From assembly GCA_014338405.1 (NCBI GenBank), contig JTDE01000180.1, positions 62,001 through 126,000 on the forward strand: a DNA stretch of 64,000 nt, given 5' to 3'. The notes under the pieces were generated by a model. It had not been told where the DNA came from and ran no database searches. It saw only the letters and a list, made by a program, of their open reading frames with translations. Shown here in pieces: positions 24,622 through 36,684 of the stretch. Position 1 is the stretch's first letter; each line of letters starts with the position of its first letter. A program made the translations under genes and the position numbers. Origin of the DNA: Paragonimus skrjabini miyazakii (lineage: Eukaryota; Platyhelminthes; Trematoda; Plagiorchiida; Troglotrematidae).

Positions 24622-27600
24622 GTAAGTTGTTTATCATGTGGTACTCGCTTTCGTGTTTATCAGTTAGTGATGAACTAACAAAAGGTTCATCGAATGGGGG
24701 GATGTATGTTGGGAAAGCCAAAACAATTACGACAATATTTTACTGCAGTGTTTTAACTTACTCAGGTGTCGCATTTTTGTCATATTTTTTATTGAAATTA
24801 GCAGGAGTAGCACGATATAAACATTTTCATCTTCTAAAGTAAGCTTTGTTAAATAAACTAAGTTTTGCACTGTAAACAGCTAACAAGAGCTACAAACCAA
24901 GTTTACGTAAGTTAGACTATCGTTTGCCAGCTACTATCCGTTTGCGTAACATGACTGTGTCCAACTGGTGTTTTTTAATTTGGTATTCCGTACAACTGTT
25001 GTGTACTTTATGTTCGAAGTTTTAGAAAAATACCCGGCTTTCAATCTCATGTGATATGTCCAAATAGATATGTAATATTACTAATCTTTACATAACCTTC
25101 TCATGAATCACTTTCTCTTGTCATATATTAATGTCAAGGTCAGTGATTGTTAACATATTGCGATTCTACCGAGGTCACAACGGTGTTTATAAGTTGTTCA
25201 GATTCTTAACAACACAGAAGCTAGTAGTGTATAAACTTAAATGACAGGTCAGCAGTAATTCTTTCGACAAGCCTATTTTATTTTGTAGTAATCATAATCT
25301 GCAATATGCATACCATAAAATTTCCTGCTGTGAATACTGCTTAGTTTGTTTGGTCTCAATGATGAACCATTAGAGGAAGTGGGTTGGAGCTTAGCATTCT
25401 GTATGCATTTCAGTCAATAAACTCAGCAGACACGCAAAATTGTGATCAACTAAAGGTTATGTGAAACATTTGATAGATAACTGTGATTGGTCGTAGGTAA
25501 CCGTTACTACAGCATAATATCTTACCGATTCCCTACGAGGATGTCAACCATAGCGGTTAACTAGTTAGCAACATGCACGTTGGCTCGTGCCACTGTTTTT
25601 TTTTGTGATTCTTGCTAGACAAAGGATTTTATAAATATTGAAATGTCGATTATCAAATAATTCCGGATTTATGCACTGCATAGTGTTGTTGAAGAATGAA
25701 GTAAAATTAGGCTAGTGATGACCATCTGTGGTTAATCTTAAGTTTTTTGTACACAATAAAATCGTCAGCACTGAGCTTCTTCCTGGTTGATTGGCACAAT
25801 GCGCGTTGCTCAATCTACTCGTCAGTAGTTTTTATCACTAGTGTAGAATATATCAGTATTTCAAGTGAATTTTTGATGAACTGGAATGACGGTGTGTGCC
25901 TGTCGACGTACATTAGTTCGAACTTTTGTTAAGAGTACAAATAGATCAAAATCCACTAATAAATCTTTTATGAGATAAAACCACTTAAACTAGCCATTGT
26001 AATCTGTCAAAGTTGCTCGTATTCGTATTAGGAACTATGTCAATTTAATAAATAGCTCTCAGTTTGACTGAAATCTGAAGAAATTCGCGGCAGTCTGCTT
26101 CATATGATAGTTTTATTTGTTGTAAACGTTTTCATTAATAATATACATGCTACATCTTGGGCTCTGCACGCTCATCATAAAGTCATTTCCGGTGAACATT
26201 TCCGTTAACGCACTTTGAGGCAGACCAATGTAGCCGAACTTTCTTCCCGCTACAGCTTTCAGTAGTGCGCTAGTGATAAAAAAATCCATGCAAAATTCTT
26301 AAGCAGTGGTTTAACAAAAGTTGTCTTTTGTATCTTAATCTGATTGATATATTTACTCGATCGTTAAACGGGATTCATGATTATCCACTGGTGGCCAAAA
26401 TATCTGTGAGGGCGTTCAACTAAACTGAAAAGTCCTGACGACGGATCTGACGACTGGAGCTAGAAATGTAGCTTGTCAAGAAGCGTGAACAAAGTGAATT
26501 ACTTTCATTAGCTGTTTCATTGAATACAAAGGAAATGTTGCTATGAAATTGTCCCCAGTGTGTTCACCAATTGGGAAACAGTAGTTTTCTGTTCAAACGT
26601 TTATATCGTCAAAGTTTACCGTCTCTGGAACCAGCAAAGCGTTCCCACTAAAAATACGTGAATAATACATAAATAAACGTTCATTCACACCATAGTAGGG
26701 ACAAACTAGTCACGGTTTACCAACCATTAATTTATTTACACATTTTGACCGACAAATCGAGAAAATGTCAGTTTAGTCAGGTTTCTTGTTTGTCCTACAT
26801 AAAATGACTTATACTAGTTAGTTATTAATAGGTTTCACTATAAGGCAGCATCCCCGAAAGTTAACCATTTAACAACAAACCTGATTTGCATTACAGTATA
26901 TTTATTTTAGTAAACCATTAACATTACTTAACAAAAATAAATGAATAAGCAGAACTGACTATACACAATAGTATTATCATGAGATAGTCTGCTAAAATAC
27001 GTAACAACAATGAGAACATAAACAAATGACAGACTTGGATACGTTCAAACTTAATTAGCTAATTTCCTTCGTTTCTCTGTTTTCGTGCTTGACCACTGTT
27101 ATATCGCAACCAATGATAATGTAGATGAAATAGTAAGTCTGCTTTGCTCAATCAATCTCCCGAGTTTTTGTTTAAATACGTGAGTGGAGACGATTGTTTT
27201 TCTATTGTAATGAAGAAGGTCGTCAGTGATAACGTTACTCAACCGCACCAGTTGAAATTTCAATGAGTATTTTGCGTTTGTTGATGAACTTACTGATTAG
27301 CCAGTAAATATTTCGGAAAAATGTTTTAGTTACGCCAAACATGTGTTTTGTACATGTGTGCAGAATACGCCAGAAACGAAAGGAAAACCGCTGAATATAT
27401 TTCACTTTTCTAGTTTATCTGTTTAGCCGTTCTAGTTAGCTTTTTACGCAAGTAAACCAATACTCCATTGCTAGTTACACGTTGAACGTTAGAACAGTAT
27501 AATCAGTCTTGACAGATTTACAACTTAGTCCTATTTCCGTGGCTACCATCGTAGGTATTGATCACCAATTAACACGGATCCGGGCTAAGTCAAAGTGTAA

Positions 27601-29277
27601 GTGGAATACTAACCACATTCCAACATGTCCATATGTATATAGCTCAGTCGTCGAACTAGGTATTTCAGTTAATAGCGCTTATCACAAACAAAATGAAACA
27701 AGAGTTTCCCTCACTCGTTCTGGGAGGTGATTACTTTCTCATTGCTGTTAACATTGAATTTATATAACTAATCACTCCAGTAGACAGTGCATTCATCGAA
27801 ATGTTGTACTTCAAGTTCTAACGTTACTACCCTGTGAAATTGTTGAAAAACATGTTTGGCAACGGAAAGCAATAGAATCACGAACATCTTATTTCATCTG
27901 GACCCAATTAGAAATAAGAATATATATAAGCACAACCATCAACGTGGAAAGCAGTCTTAAAATAAGAAGTGTTTTATTTGAAGCCATTTAAAAACGTCAA
28001 ATTTGATAATATTATATCGCGAAGTATCATTACCGTCAGATTAATGCTCCAGTGGATTTTTGTCGGATGATCAACAATGATTTTCACACAACAACACAAA
28101 CAATGTGAATATCTTATAAACGATGGGGAAATAGTTGCTTAGGCCATACAGGGTTAACATAGATTGGAGGTCTAAACCTTAGAAGTTCCTCCTCACTTCA
28201 GTAGATCACTGTCAAACTGTGAAGATCATTTTAAGCTGTTTTTCGATGCAACAAAACATTCTGCAGTATAGAAAGTACGTCGGATTTTATAACTGCAGTT
28301 TGGACAATCATTACATGTTTACTGACAAAATATTATTTTTATATGGTTGAATGAATCAGCAGTGTGTCCGAAATATAGAATGGTGAAACCAGCGCGTTGG
28401 ACCACCTGACCAATTTTGAAGGTTTTTCTGCAAAACAAGGGAGGAGTATACATATTAATATTAAACTGCCAAGACGATCCGAACTTCACATTCCTAACCT
28501 AACAAGTCTTTGGGGACAAACAACGAGGAGACATCGGTTTGGAAACTACCTTACTCTGGATACTGCCCACAACCTCTACCAGTGGTAGTTGGTTATTAAA
28601 GCGTGTAAGTCAGATAAACTTCCAAAAATCATGGCTTAGCAAAAGTATGATAAGTGACTACATATCATGTTACTTAGAAAGAAAAATATCTACCTATTAA
28701 TGCGTTTGAAAGCAATATTTAAACCTGAGGGACAAAACACACGGCCCCGCAGTTTACATTCAGGGGTGATGAAAATAAACGACCAAACTAGGTCATCGTT
28801 TCAGCGTTTTCACCGAAGTTATATGTATCAGCCAAGGTAGACGTTCAGGAAGACTTGGTAAAGCATTCAGCGCCATTGTTGGGCGTGCAACCAACCAAAG
28901 TTTCAATGCTTTTTCCGTTATTCATGTAATATTAGCAGTTTCCTGCAATCAAAACAATTTTTTGCTATGCAGTATAGTATGCAATTGTACTGAGGCAAAA
29001 TATCCACACTAAGTGTGTAACTGGCAACTGTTAGAATGGAATCATCGTTCAGGCGTTAGTTGAATCGGTGTTGACGACTTATTGGCCTATGGAAATCCTG
29101 GATATTCAAAGAATACAACGGCGTTATCGCTAGTTCACAGAAATGCAGCACAAACGACGATCACACTAGAAGAAATCGTTAAAACTACACTCGGACTTGT
29201 GACGATATACACCCGATACAAGAAGTGAATGAAGATACGGACTTTATAAAAGCTGTTGACTCTGAATCAAGTTGTCA
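24622..29277. other. Complexin intron 1, first part; nothing else seen
   Basis: AT-rich intronic sequence. No exon-like block, RNA or repeat that I can support; open frames are short and motif-free. Confidence 0.5.
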
Positions 29278-29714
29278 GAAGACCGATTAAGAAGGATGGT
29301 GGTATAGTTTCATATGTTCTCATCAGGTGCTACATGTATGAAGTCAAAAAATATTTAAACAATTCAAGCCGGTAAGTCAAGTCAATTTACACTCTAGTCT
29401 GCCATTGGTCAGAACCATGAAAGATGAAGGTTCAAGGTTAACGGCCTTTGCACACATGGTCCTGACTTGTTACGTATGACAAGCAGCACGTTCACATCAA
29501 CACGAAGGAAGTATTTGTCCGATCGATCATATGTCCGGTCTTCAGCAAGTGTCTGGTGATTGCAGAAGTCGGCTTGGGATGTTTGGGACTAGTGTATAGA
29601 TTGATTTAATTTATAACCTACAATCGTTTGAATATGTTTGAATTTCACCGCTGTTGCTTGTAGCAACTGATGAAAAAATAGGAAAAATCACTACCATCTT
29701 TCATAATCGGTCTT
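29278..29714. repeat. Small imperfect inverted repeat (arms about 58 bp)
   Basis: Arms at about 29278-29336 and 29655-29714 share, in opposite orientation, the core AGACCGATTA, then GATGGT, and CATCAG with TGCTACA. Similarity is partial with indels. The roughly 320-bp interior contains GGTTCAAGGTT, loosely like a B box. This could be a MITE-like or SINE-derived remnant; no target duplication was identified. Confidence 0.4.
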
Positions 29715-32700
29715 TTGATTCCGTGTGTCAAGTTCACAACAGGAAAAGTATGTTACATTTTCCGAACAGAAGGGACGATCATACCGCAATCTTTCTAACT
29801 AGGCAGAAGCGCCATTTAAAAAAATTCTGGTGAAACTGTTAGCCAAACTGCGCATGTGCTGTAGCCGCATATTGATAAATCGCAACTTATTCTGAGGTGT
29901 GGTGAAATTAAACATTGAAATTGGAGTGTTGTAACCATACTGTCTTCTTGAATGTTCACTCCTCCAACTGAACAGAGGGAGAAATATCCGGCATGCACGA
30001 AATTGACGGCAAGCAAATGTTAGTGAGAAAATGCAGTTTGTTATTAGGTGAACGATATTCATTAAGTTAGAGTCCCTATCACTGTCCGGAATAGAAAAAA
30101 ACAGGCAAATGGCTCTTGAATAAAGATTGTTCTGTTCCCCATCCTACCAGACAGCTCCAATAGTCTAGTGGGGACATGGTATTTCCACGGCGAGCGTCGT
30201 CAACGGACGTCGGTGTTGTTGAATGCAACAGCAATAGCGCTAGTCTTAAGCCGACGAGATCTTATGTAGGAAATATAAGTCAGCAACCAAAAATGGCCTG
30301 GACCCCCATCTTTATCATATTGATGAACAAAACATTCGTATCTTCATAATATACATTAAGATGAAACTACGCTGTACAACACAATATATATTTTTGAATT
30401 ACAGCCGTGCTGTTGAGGATTTTCGCAGGCATTCGTGTCGTAAAGTGTCCAGTTGGAGCAACACTTTACATTGTTGGTAAAAAAAACTTGGATATGTTAT
30501 ACCTTTCTAAACAGAAGAAGCTTATTCATTTGTTGAGCAATTGCATCATGGTGTTAGAGTAATATTTTTATCAAACACCACTGTATCATTAAAATTGTTA
30601 GGGGAAAATCCATGCAACTGATACATTTCTAGATTGGCTACCCTTCAGTTCAAAACGGTTTTCCCATCTCAAGGCGCCAATCATAAGTGATTACTTCAAG
30701 TTAACCATGATAACCAGTGAATAGGTAATTAGGATTGAATGGTTTGTATAAATATATATTCGTAACAATGTCCAGAGGATATTCGTCCGCTAGCTTGTAA
30801 TCTCGTTCTTAACCTAGTGTTTCAGCTGCTCTCCTTCCTTTCGCTCATTGACTGAAGTCGATAAATCATTTTGCGTTTGGTCCCCTAATCAGCACCAGAA
30901 GGGGTTCACACAGGTTTTTGTAAAATGTTGGTCCAAATGACTATCTGCGTAGATTGAAATCTGCCGGGTAGTAGGTTCAGTTCTGCATTTTGTGCCGGTG
31001 AGACTGGCTTAGGTTGAAGCAGCCAACCACTACTTCTTTGGCGGTCACTGGGACCAACTCTTTCACATATATCGTGGGTTTGTTCTTCAAGGTTACTCAT
31101 ACGTTTCAGAAACATTCATTAAACATTCCGAAAGAATCGTGCAGATCGCAGTCGTATCTATGGAATGGATGGCATGTAGACCAAGTGCAATGAAATTTTC
31201 GATAATCAATTTAAGTTATTTATTTAGCGCCGATGATCCACTTCATTAATCTGAAAAGGATCATAGACTGCACACACAGTTCCTGGTCACACATCCGCAA
31301 ACCGCATCGGCCTGAATATATGACTACTATCTAGAAGGTTCATAAGATATCCGGAAAATAGATATCTTCGAAACCAAATCTCATTTTTGTTTGCTGGGCA
31401 TTTCTATCAGGGTTGAATATTAGCGTGAGTAATTATGTAACAAAGCCAAATTTAATCACACGTTAGCATTCACGCAACAAGAACTGACGTTGTCATGGTT
31501 ATGAACACGATAATAGGATGTTTTTGTTCAGAATATACCTTTTGTCCACGTGGAAATAACACTAATTATTTGGAATTAGAGCACAATCCAACTGTAAGAC
31601 GGATTGCAAAATCCCCTCATGACAGATTCACATTTTGTTACAGTGAAGACAAAAGAATACAGACCACCGCGAAACACATGTCTCTCGTGTTTAATTTCTG
31701 GAGCAATCTATAAATTTTTAAATTGGAAACTTGAGATTAGATTTGTTTTCTTGCCTAACGAACAAAGTGAATGTTGCAAATATTATACTTAACAAACTCC
31801 ACAAAATGACAAAAAGCATTCCAATTTTGAGCCGTGTATCCTAAAATGTGCACAATGAAGAAGTTTTATCCTATACTATTACATAAGGTTTTTTTCTGCC
31901 GGTTACACAGTAAGTCACTTGTTTAACCGTGTTATCTGACGATGTCGGTCAGAAATGGATGACATCAGCTAAGAGAGGAACAAAAATTCCAGGTTCGGCG
32001 GTATGTGATTTGTTTTCCTTTTGCTTAACACGTTGATGAACCGTTTGAGCGAACGTCTGAATGGTAATTTACGGTGTTCATGGACTAAACCGTTTAACCC
32101 AACTTTCCAGGGAACGTTTTGGATAAGTACGTTGAGCTTGAGCTGCTATTTTCAGTTTGCAAGGACGATTTCCATTGATTTGAAATCAAAATTGAGCTCC
32201 GGCACGCACAACACTTCAAGTCCTGGAATTTATCTCGGGTATCACATTGTATTGCTGCAACTTCTTGTATTTACATACAGTCGGAAGAAACAACGCAAAA
32301 TTAATTGTTGCGTACGTCCGCCAACAATAAAATTTATATTGCCAACGCAGTCATTTACTCATTAGTAAATACGCAAGCCAAACTGTTTTCGCCATAATCT
32401 TTGTTGACTTCCCACTGATTTCACCAATAGACGTGACGTTCTGCTTGAGTTGAGCATTGGTAATTATGGTGGCCATTTACAGGGTGTACAGTTCTTAACC
32501 TGTGGTAAAGCTTCCAAAAGATGTCAAATGATTTATCACCTGTTCTGTTCAAGTTAATAATCTGGCGTCACGTTATATTTTTATTCTCACAGGTTTGTTG
32601 TTCTTTAATAAGTTATGAGCAGTAGATTGGATCTCTGTAGTGATACAGTCAAATACAACACACTAAAGCTTGTCCAAATATCAAAATACTCCTCTTCTAG

Positions 32701-33138
32701 ATGTATTAACGCACCACTTCGAAGAAAAGGAGAAACAACCAAATGGTCGTTGTCATTTTGATTCACCGTTATACAGCGTGTTGGTACAGGGTATTGATTG
32801 ACAGTCAGATAATTTGCTGCCTACTAAAATGATAGATGACTTCAGCTTCTAGATTTTATTTCAATATTACCGCCAAATGTGTAACTGAAGGTCATCTTAA
32901 GGACCAAACTATTTTTGCAAGCCCTGATTGTTTTGCGGTCACCATTTTTGAAACAAATGTGTTTATAACAAATACAGCTCATGAGTGATCACATAATAAT
33001 GGGATTCGGGTGAGCAATACACAGTGGTATAAGGTTTCGATTTATCATCATGTAGTACGCAGCGAAGATGATCTGCCTTCAGATTTCTCTCTGTAAAAGA
33101 TTATATCTCATTCATACAAATTCTCGCTAGTTTAAGTG
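29715..33138. other. Complexin intron 1; nothing seen
   Basis: AT-rich, no supportable feature. The 114-codon frame at 32021-32365 (+) has no motif and is plausible by chance. Confidence 0.5.
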
Positions 33139-33238
33139 NNNNNNNNNNNNNNNNNNNNNNNNNNNNNNNNNNNNNNNNNNNNNNNNNNNNNNNNNNNNNN
33201 NNNNNNNNNNNNNNNNNNNNNNNNNNNNNNNNNNNNNN
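33139..33238. other. Assembly gap (100 N)
   Basis: A run of exactly 100 N, the conventional length for a gap of unknown size. The true distance across it, and so the true size of complexin intron 1, is unknown. Confidence 0.99.
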
Positions 33239-34422
33239 TGGCATGTCACAACGTTGCGGAAATAAAATTCACCAAAACGGTTGCTTGAGTTGTTTTTCCA
33301 TTATGGAGAATTTCGTTTCTTACTACTACTTGTTAGAAAAAGCACTCTGCTGATAGCCGAGACCCTCTAACTTTGAGTTAGCATTTTTTAGCTAGTTGTC
33401 ATCATGAACGTTCTTGTTGTTATTTAATCTTATCAGTCATTATCCCAATTTCCGCTTTTTACAAAAGCCATAAAACAAAATACGGTAAACCGTTTTCCAT
33501 AAAAATTAGCACTGTGGAGTTTACGGCGTACAAGACTACAGAAGTACTTGCTGTGTGACTTTATTAGAGGATGTGTGCACGATAAATAACAAGCCAGGGT
33601 TTATTGTCACATCTTAAGTCATATCACACATTGATAGACCGCAGGCGGTTCTTTGTAAACGTTGGTGCTGGAATCGGTAACCCGGTGCATGAGAGATAGG
33701 CAACTGTTGCGAAGGTTACAAACACAATCTTGCATTGACGATGACAGACTGCGAATCATTAATACGTTATCTGCTATCTCCCATTATGAAGATCGAATAT
33801 CTAATTATACAACTGATGCTCGTTTCGTAGCAGTGAATGGACACCCGAGCCGGATATTCTTTTAGATCAGTAAATTACCAGACAACTGTGATACTCATAA
33901 GTAAGCCGACAAGAAAGAATCTTCATAGTGAGTCTTCACTCACAACGAAAACGTGACGATCTACATGGAAAAAAAGGTATTTCTTAAATTATTAAATTGC
34001 CGTCAGTGGATACCACATGACTTCACCCATGATTCGTTCGCCACTTTCATCAGATTTACAATCTACAACTTACAAGCAGTTTGACAAACGTTACGGATTG
34101 GAAGAGATAGGATTGCGGAAATTTCGGATTCAGACTTGATTGAAACAAAGCAACGAAAACCCGGCATGTGCCCTACCAGTTGTGTTTTGAGATCACACAG
34201 GAGTCGCAAATGTTTTAATTCTGAATTTGTTTGTTCATTCACCCCAGTTAGATATGAACTCCAAGAAGGATCCAGGGGAACTAGTACCGCAGAGGGATTT
34301 CTAAATTAATTTACAAAGAAATGGTACGAAAACCTGTGGGCAAAAACGAGTAACAATTAATCCTTATTGTAATATGAAACACTGGGTTCCTTTTCACCAC
34401 ATCATTAGATGAGAACGAATAA
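33239..34422. other. Complexin intron 1; nothing seen
   Basis: No supportable gene or repeat between the gap and the PLE cluster. A 67-codon frame at 33662-33865 (+) has no recognisable motif. Confidence 0.45.
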
Positions 34423-34935
34423 ATATATTGCGATATGTTAGCACTTCAGTTACTCTCATCAGTCGCAAACTTAAAACATGCAAGTTATATACATCATACA
34501 AATAAGAACAGACAGGGAATTAGACACGCATACAAGCACACCAAGTATTATGTAATCACGACTATGACAACCCGATAGGTTGCCTCAACCACTTTTGTGC
34601 ACACAACGTCGGCTGATATTTTCAGATGAGCATCGCTTCACAGAAAGGTAGTAGCTTCGGGTTTCGATTGCGCAACAGTATCTTGAATGAGTTTATTTGG
34701 TCAACTTGGTGACCCGTTGTCATGAGGTGTTTAGCAATCGAAGACGTTGAGTTTCGAACCGTCAGTGCAACAAGTTGAGGCTGGTGCGTCATCTGTTGTT
34801 TCAACCATTTCGGAATGTGTTGGGCGACTCGCTGAGATAGTTGTCGATCTGTTCTGCCTGCGTAAACGTTACTGCAACTGCAAGTGAACTGGTAAACAAC
34901 ATGGGAGGCAGAAGAGTTTGACAAGCTAGGCGTAT
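34423..34935 (-). mobile_element. Penelope-like element, minus-strand 3' fragment
   Basis: The minus-strand frame 34622-34924 gives SNSSASHVVYQFTCSCSN, then YAGRTDRQLSQRVAQHIPKW, SSIAKHLMTTGHQVD, SFKILLRNR and FCEAMLI. This is the PLE GIY-YIG endonuclease from its core to its C-terminus, with both cysteines present. Beyond the stop the usual ending RKYQPTLCAQKWLRQ continues, then a non-coding tail down to 34423. It is joined head to head with the plus-strand fragment starting near 34920, and the last 219 bp (34423-34641) are an inverted copy of 35103-35321. Confidence 0.9.
34428..34468 (-). ncRNA. Hammerhead-ribozyme-like motif in PLE tail
   Basis: On the minus strand: TTGCGA, then CTGATGA, GAGTAACT, GAA, GTG-CTAA-CAT, A, then TCGCAA. 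TTGCGA and TCGCAA form a perfect 6-bp stem I. CTGATGA and GAA match the invariant hammerhead core. GTG/CAT forms a short stem III with a 4-nt loop, and A before TCGCAA fits the cleavage position. The weak point is stem II: GAGTAACT gives only an offset AGT/ACT pairing. Hammerheads are known from Penelope-like elements, where such minimal stem III forms are typical. Confidence 0.55.
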
Positions 34936-35321
34936 CTGCACCCCCGACACACTGCAGATGGAACAGGAATTGTTAAGACAAACGTTACTAGCAAATGGAT
35001 ACCCCGACAAATTTATAGGGCCACATCATACGGTGAAGAAGAGAACTGAGCCCATACTGACGGCTCGAAAGAAGGATGTTTTCTTATTCTTGTCATTCAA
35101 AGGTGAAGCGATGCTCATCCGAAAATATCAGCCGACGTTGTGTGCACAAAAGTGGTTGAGGCAACCTATCGGGTTGCCATGGTCGTGATTACATAATACT
35201 TGGTGTGCTTGAATGCGTGTCTAATTCCCTGTCTGTTCTTATTTGTATGATGTATATAACTTGCATGTTTTACGTTTGCATCTGATGAGAGTAAATGAAA
35301 TGTTAACATATCGCAATATAT
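34920..35321 (+). mobile_element. Penelope-like element, plus-strand 3' fragment lacking the endonuclease
   Basis: Frame through 34927-35188 reads ARRICTPDTLQMEQELL, TLLANGYPDKFI, then KKDVFLFLSFKGEAMLIRKY and LCAQKWLRQ. In PLE proteins the NGYP and FKGD blocks precede the GIY-YIG domain, whereas EAMLIRKYQP follows it. Here they are joined in frame at FKG|EAMLI, so the whole GIY-YIG domain (roughly 150 residues) is precisely missing. The tail 35103-35321 is about 95% identical, inverted, to the tail of the neighbouring minus-strand copy, with no indels between the two arms. Confidence 0.85.
35275..35316 (+). ncRNA. Hammerhead-ribozyme-like motif, second copy
   Basis: Same tail position as the copy at 34428-34468. 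The core reads CTGATGA and GAAA, and stem III is improved to ATG-TTAA-CAT, with A before TCGCAA. Stem I is damaged: the 5' strand reads TTTGCAT rather than TTTGCGA, so it no longer pairs well with TCGCAA. Stem II (GAGTAAAT) does not pair. Probably an eroded copy. Confidence 0.45.
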
Positions 35322-36079
35322 GTCTTCTATCTGTTTCTTTTAACTGTTGCTGGAAACAGGAAGTGGTGTTCGCCATGAACGATGATGACTGAGCGTTGGC
35401 GATGTCACGGAAAGATATTCCCTCCTTTTATTTTTTAAGAAAGCATGGACATTGAAGATGAATGCATCTTATTGACTTCTGCTACTGATCAGAGTAGGTG
35501 TATGTTCAAGACGTGGAACCATGTAAGCTGCGTAGAAGAATTTTGGTATGTAACCCAAGGAGTTTTATCTGGATAGTTGAACCTCTTGATCTCTTGATAC
35601 ATTCTATTTCTGACAACAGAATTGATGGGTGGCTGATTTCAGATAGTGAATTGCTGAGCTACTGTTGTGATTGCCTAGATCAACAGATAAAGCACGTGCC
35701 TAATTTTGACATACCGTTTCTGTCGTTGGTCCGAATCCAGTCGAGTTCCACATATTTTGTGATTACATCTCTTCCGGATAAGGGCTGTCTTCAATTGAGA
35801 CTGTGGAACTGGAGAAATCAGCTAAGGGAGCACGGTGATGAGCAACAGGTTATGTTAGATGCATGCATAAGCATGAAAATAAGCAAAGTTTTGCATTGTG
35901 TTCTGCGTAGTATAGTAACCAATTCATGCTGATGACTAAGGTCAACTCCAAAGCAATAAAAACAAAGTTCTACTATGAAGACAACCGTTGACGCATATAG
36001 TAGTCCTTGGTAGATGGCCATAGTTACTGTAAAAACCATGCACCTTCGTCAGTCACAAACAAATTACGACTGGCCACCT
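35322..36079. other. Between two PLE copies; contains an unassigned 144-codon frame
   Basis: The plus-strand frame 35498-35932 is the longest open frame not explained by a transposon, with no ATG at its start (opens at GTG) and phrases such as NPRSFIWIVEPLDLL and LQLRLWNWRNQLREH. I recognise no family and see no splice sites that favour an exon. At this base composition one such frame in 64 kb is compatible with chance. Confidence 0.2.
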
Positions 36080-36665
36080 GACGTATGTGAACATAGTTTC
36101 TGCTGAAGAGGGTTTAAAATGTTAACCAGCTATTTTGCTGGCTCATGGTAAGGAGAAACATGCATTGCCAAAATGGGCCGCAAGGGAATACCCAATTTGC
36201 GGGTTTGGGGCAAACAATGCGGTCGTGGGGTCTTGGTACCTAAAGGTTTTAACATGCGATATTATCGTTCATTGATGAGACCACAAAATAGAATTGTGAC
36301 TCACGCGCTATCTGTTTCATTACCAACAGAACGTTGTCCGTTTTGTTTGCAGGTCTGAATTTGCTGGAATATCCGAGAATTTCTTCTACTTTGTTGATAT
36401 ATTCTTGGCGGTTCATTATCACAGCACCAGGTCCTTTATTTGGCTTCATAATTATAATATTTTCATTTTTCTTCAGTTGCCGTAGGGCTTCCAGGTGTTC
36501 ACAAGTTATACAGCGATTTTGTTGTATTGGAGATCGTTGGAAGTTATATGATAGATCAACTAACTTGGTCTTCAGTCGGCTGTCAATATGCGCTGATGTC
36601 TGAACCAAAACATTTAACTGATCATTCAAATTTTCAGATTGTGCATCCATCAGGGTTTAATTTGT
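36080..36665 (-). mobile_element. Inverted 5' segment of a Penelope-like element
   Basis: Minus-strand frame 36249-36650 gives the PLE N-terminal region: LKTKLVDLSYNF, CEHLEALRQLKKNENIIIMK and KGPGAVIMNRQEYINKV. After a frameshift the same strand continues as RKLGIPLRPILAM, SPYHEPAK, LVNILNPLQQKLCSHTS, which is the RT finger region, ending near 36085. Stops follow EPAK and GGQS. The protein order ends exactly where the plus-strand segment starting near 36685 begins, so the two are parts of one element with its 5' part inverted. Confidence 0.85.
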
Positions 36666-36684
36666 ATGCTTTTGAGGCATTCGA

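Noticed and set aside
32021..32365. 114-codon plus-strand open frame
   Set aside because: No recognisable motif or exon boundaries; consistent with chance.
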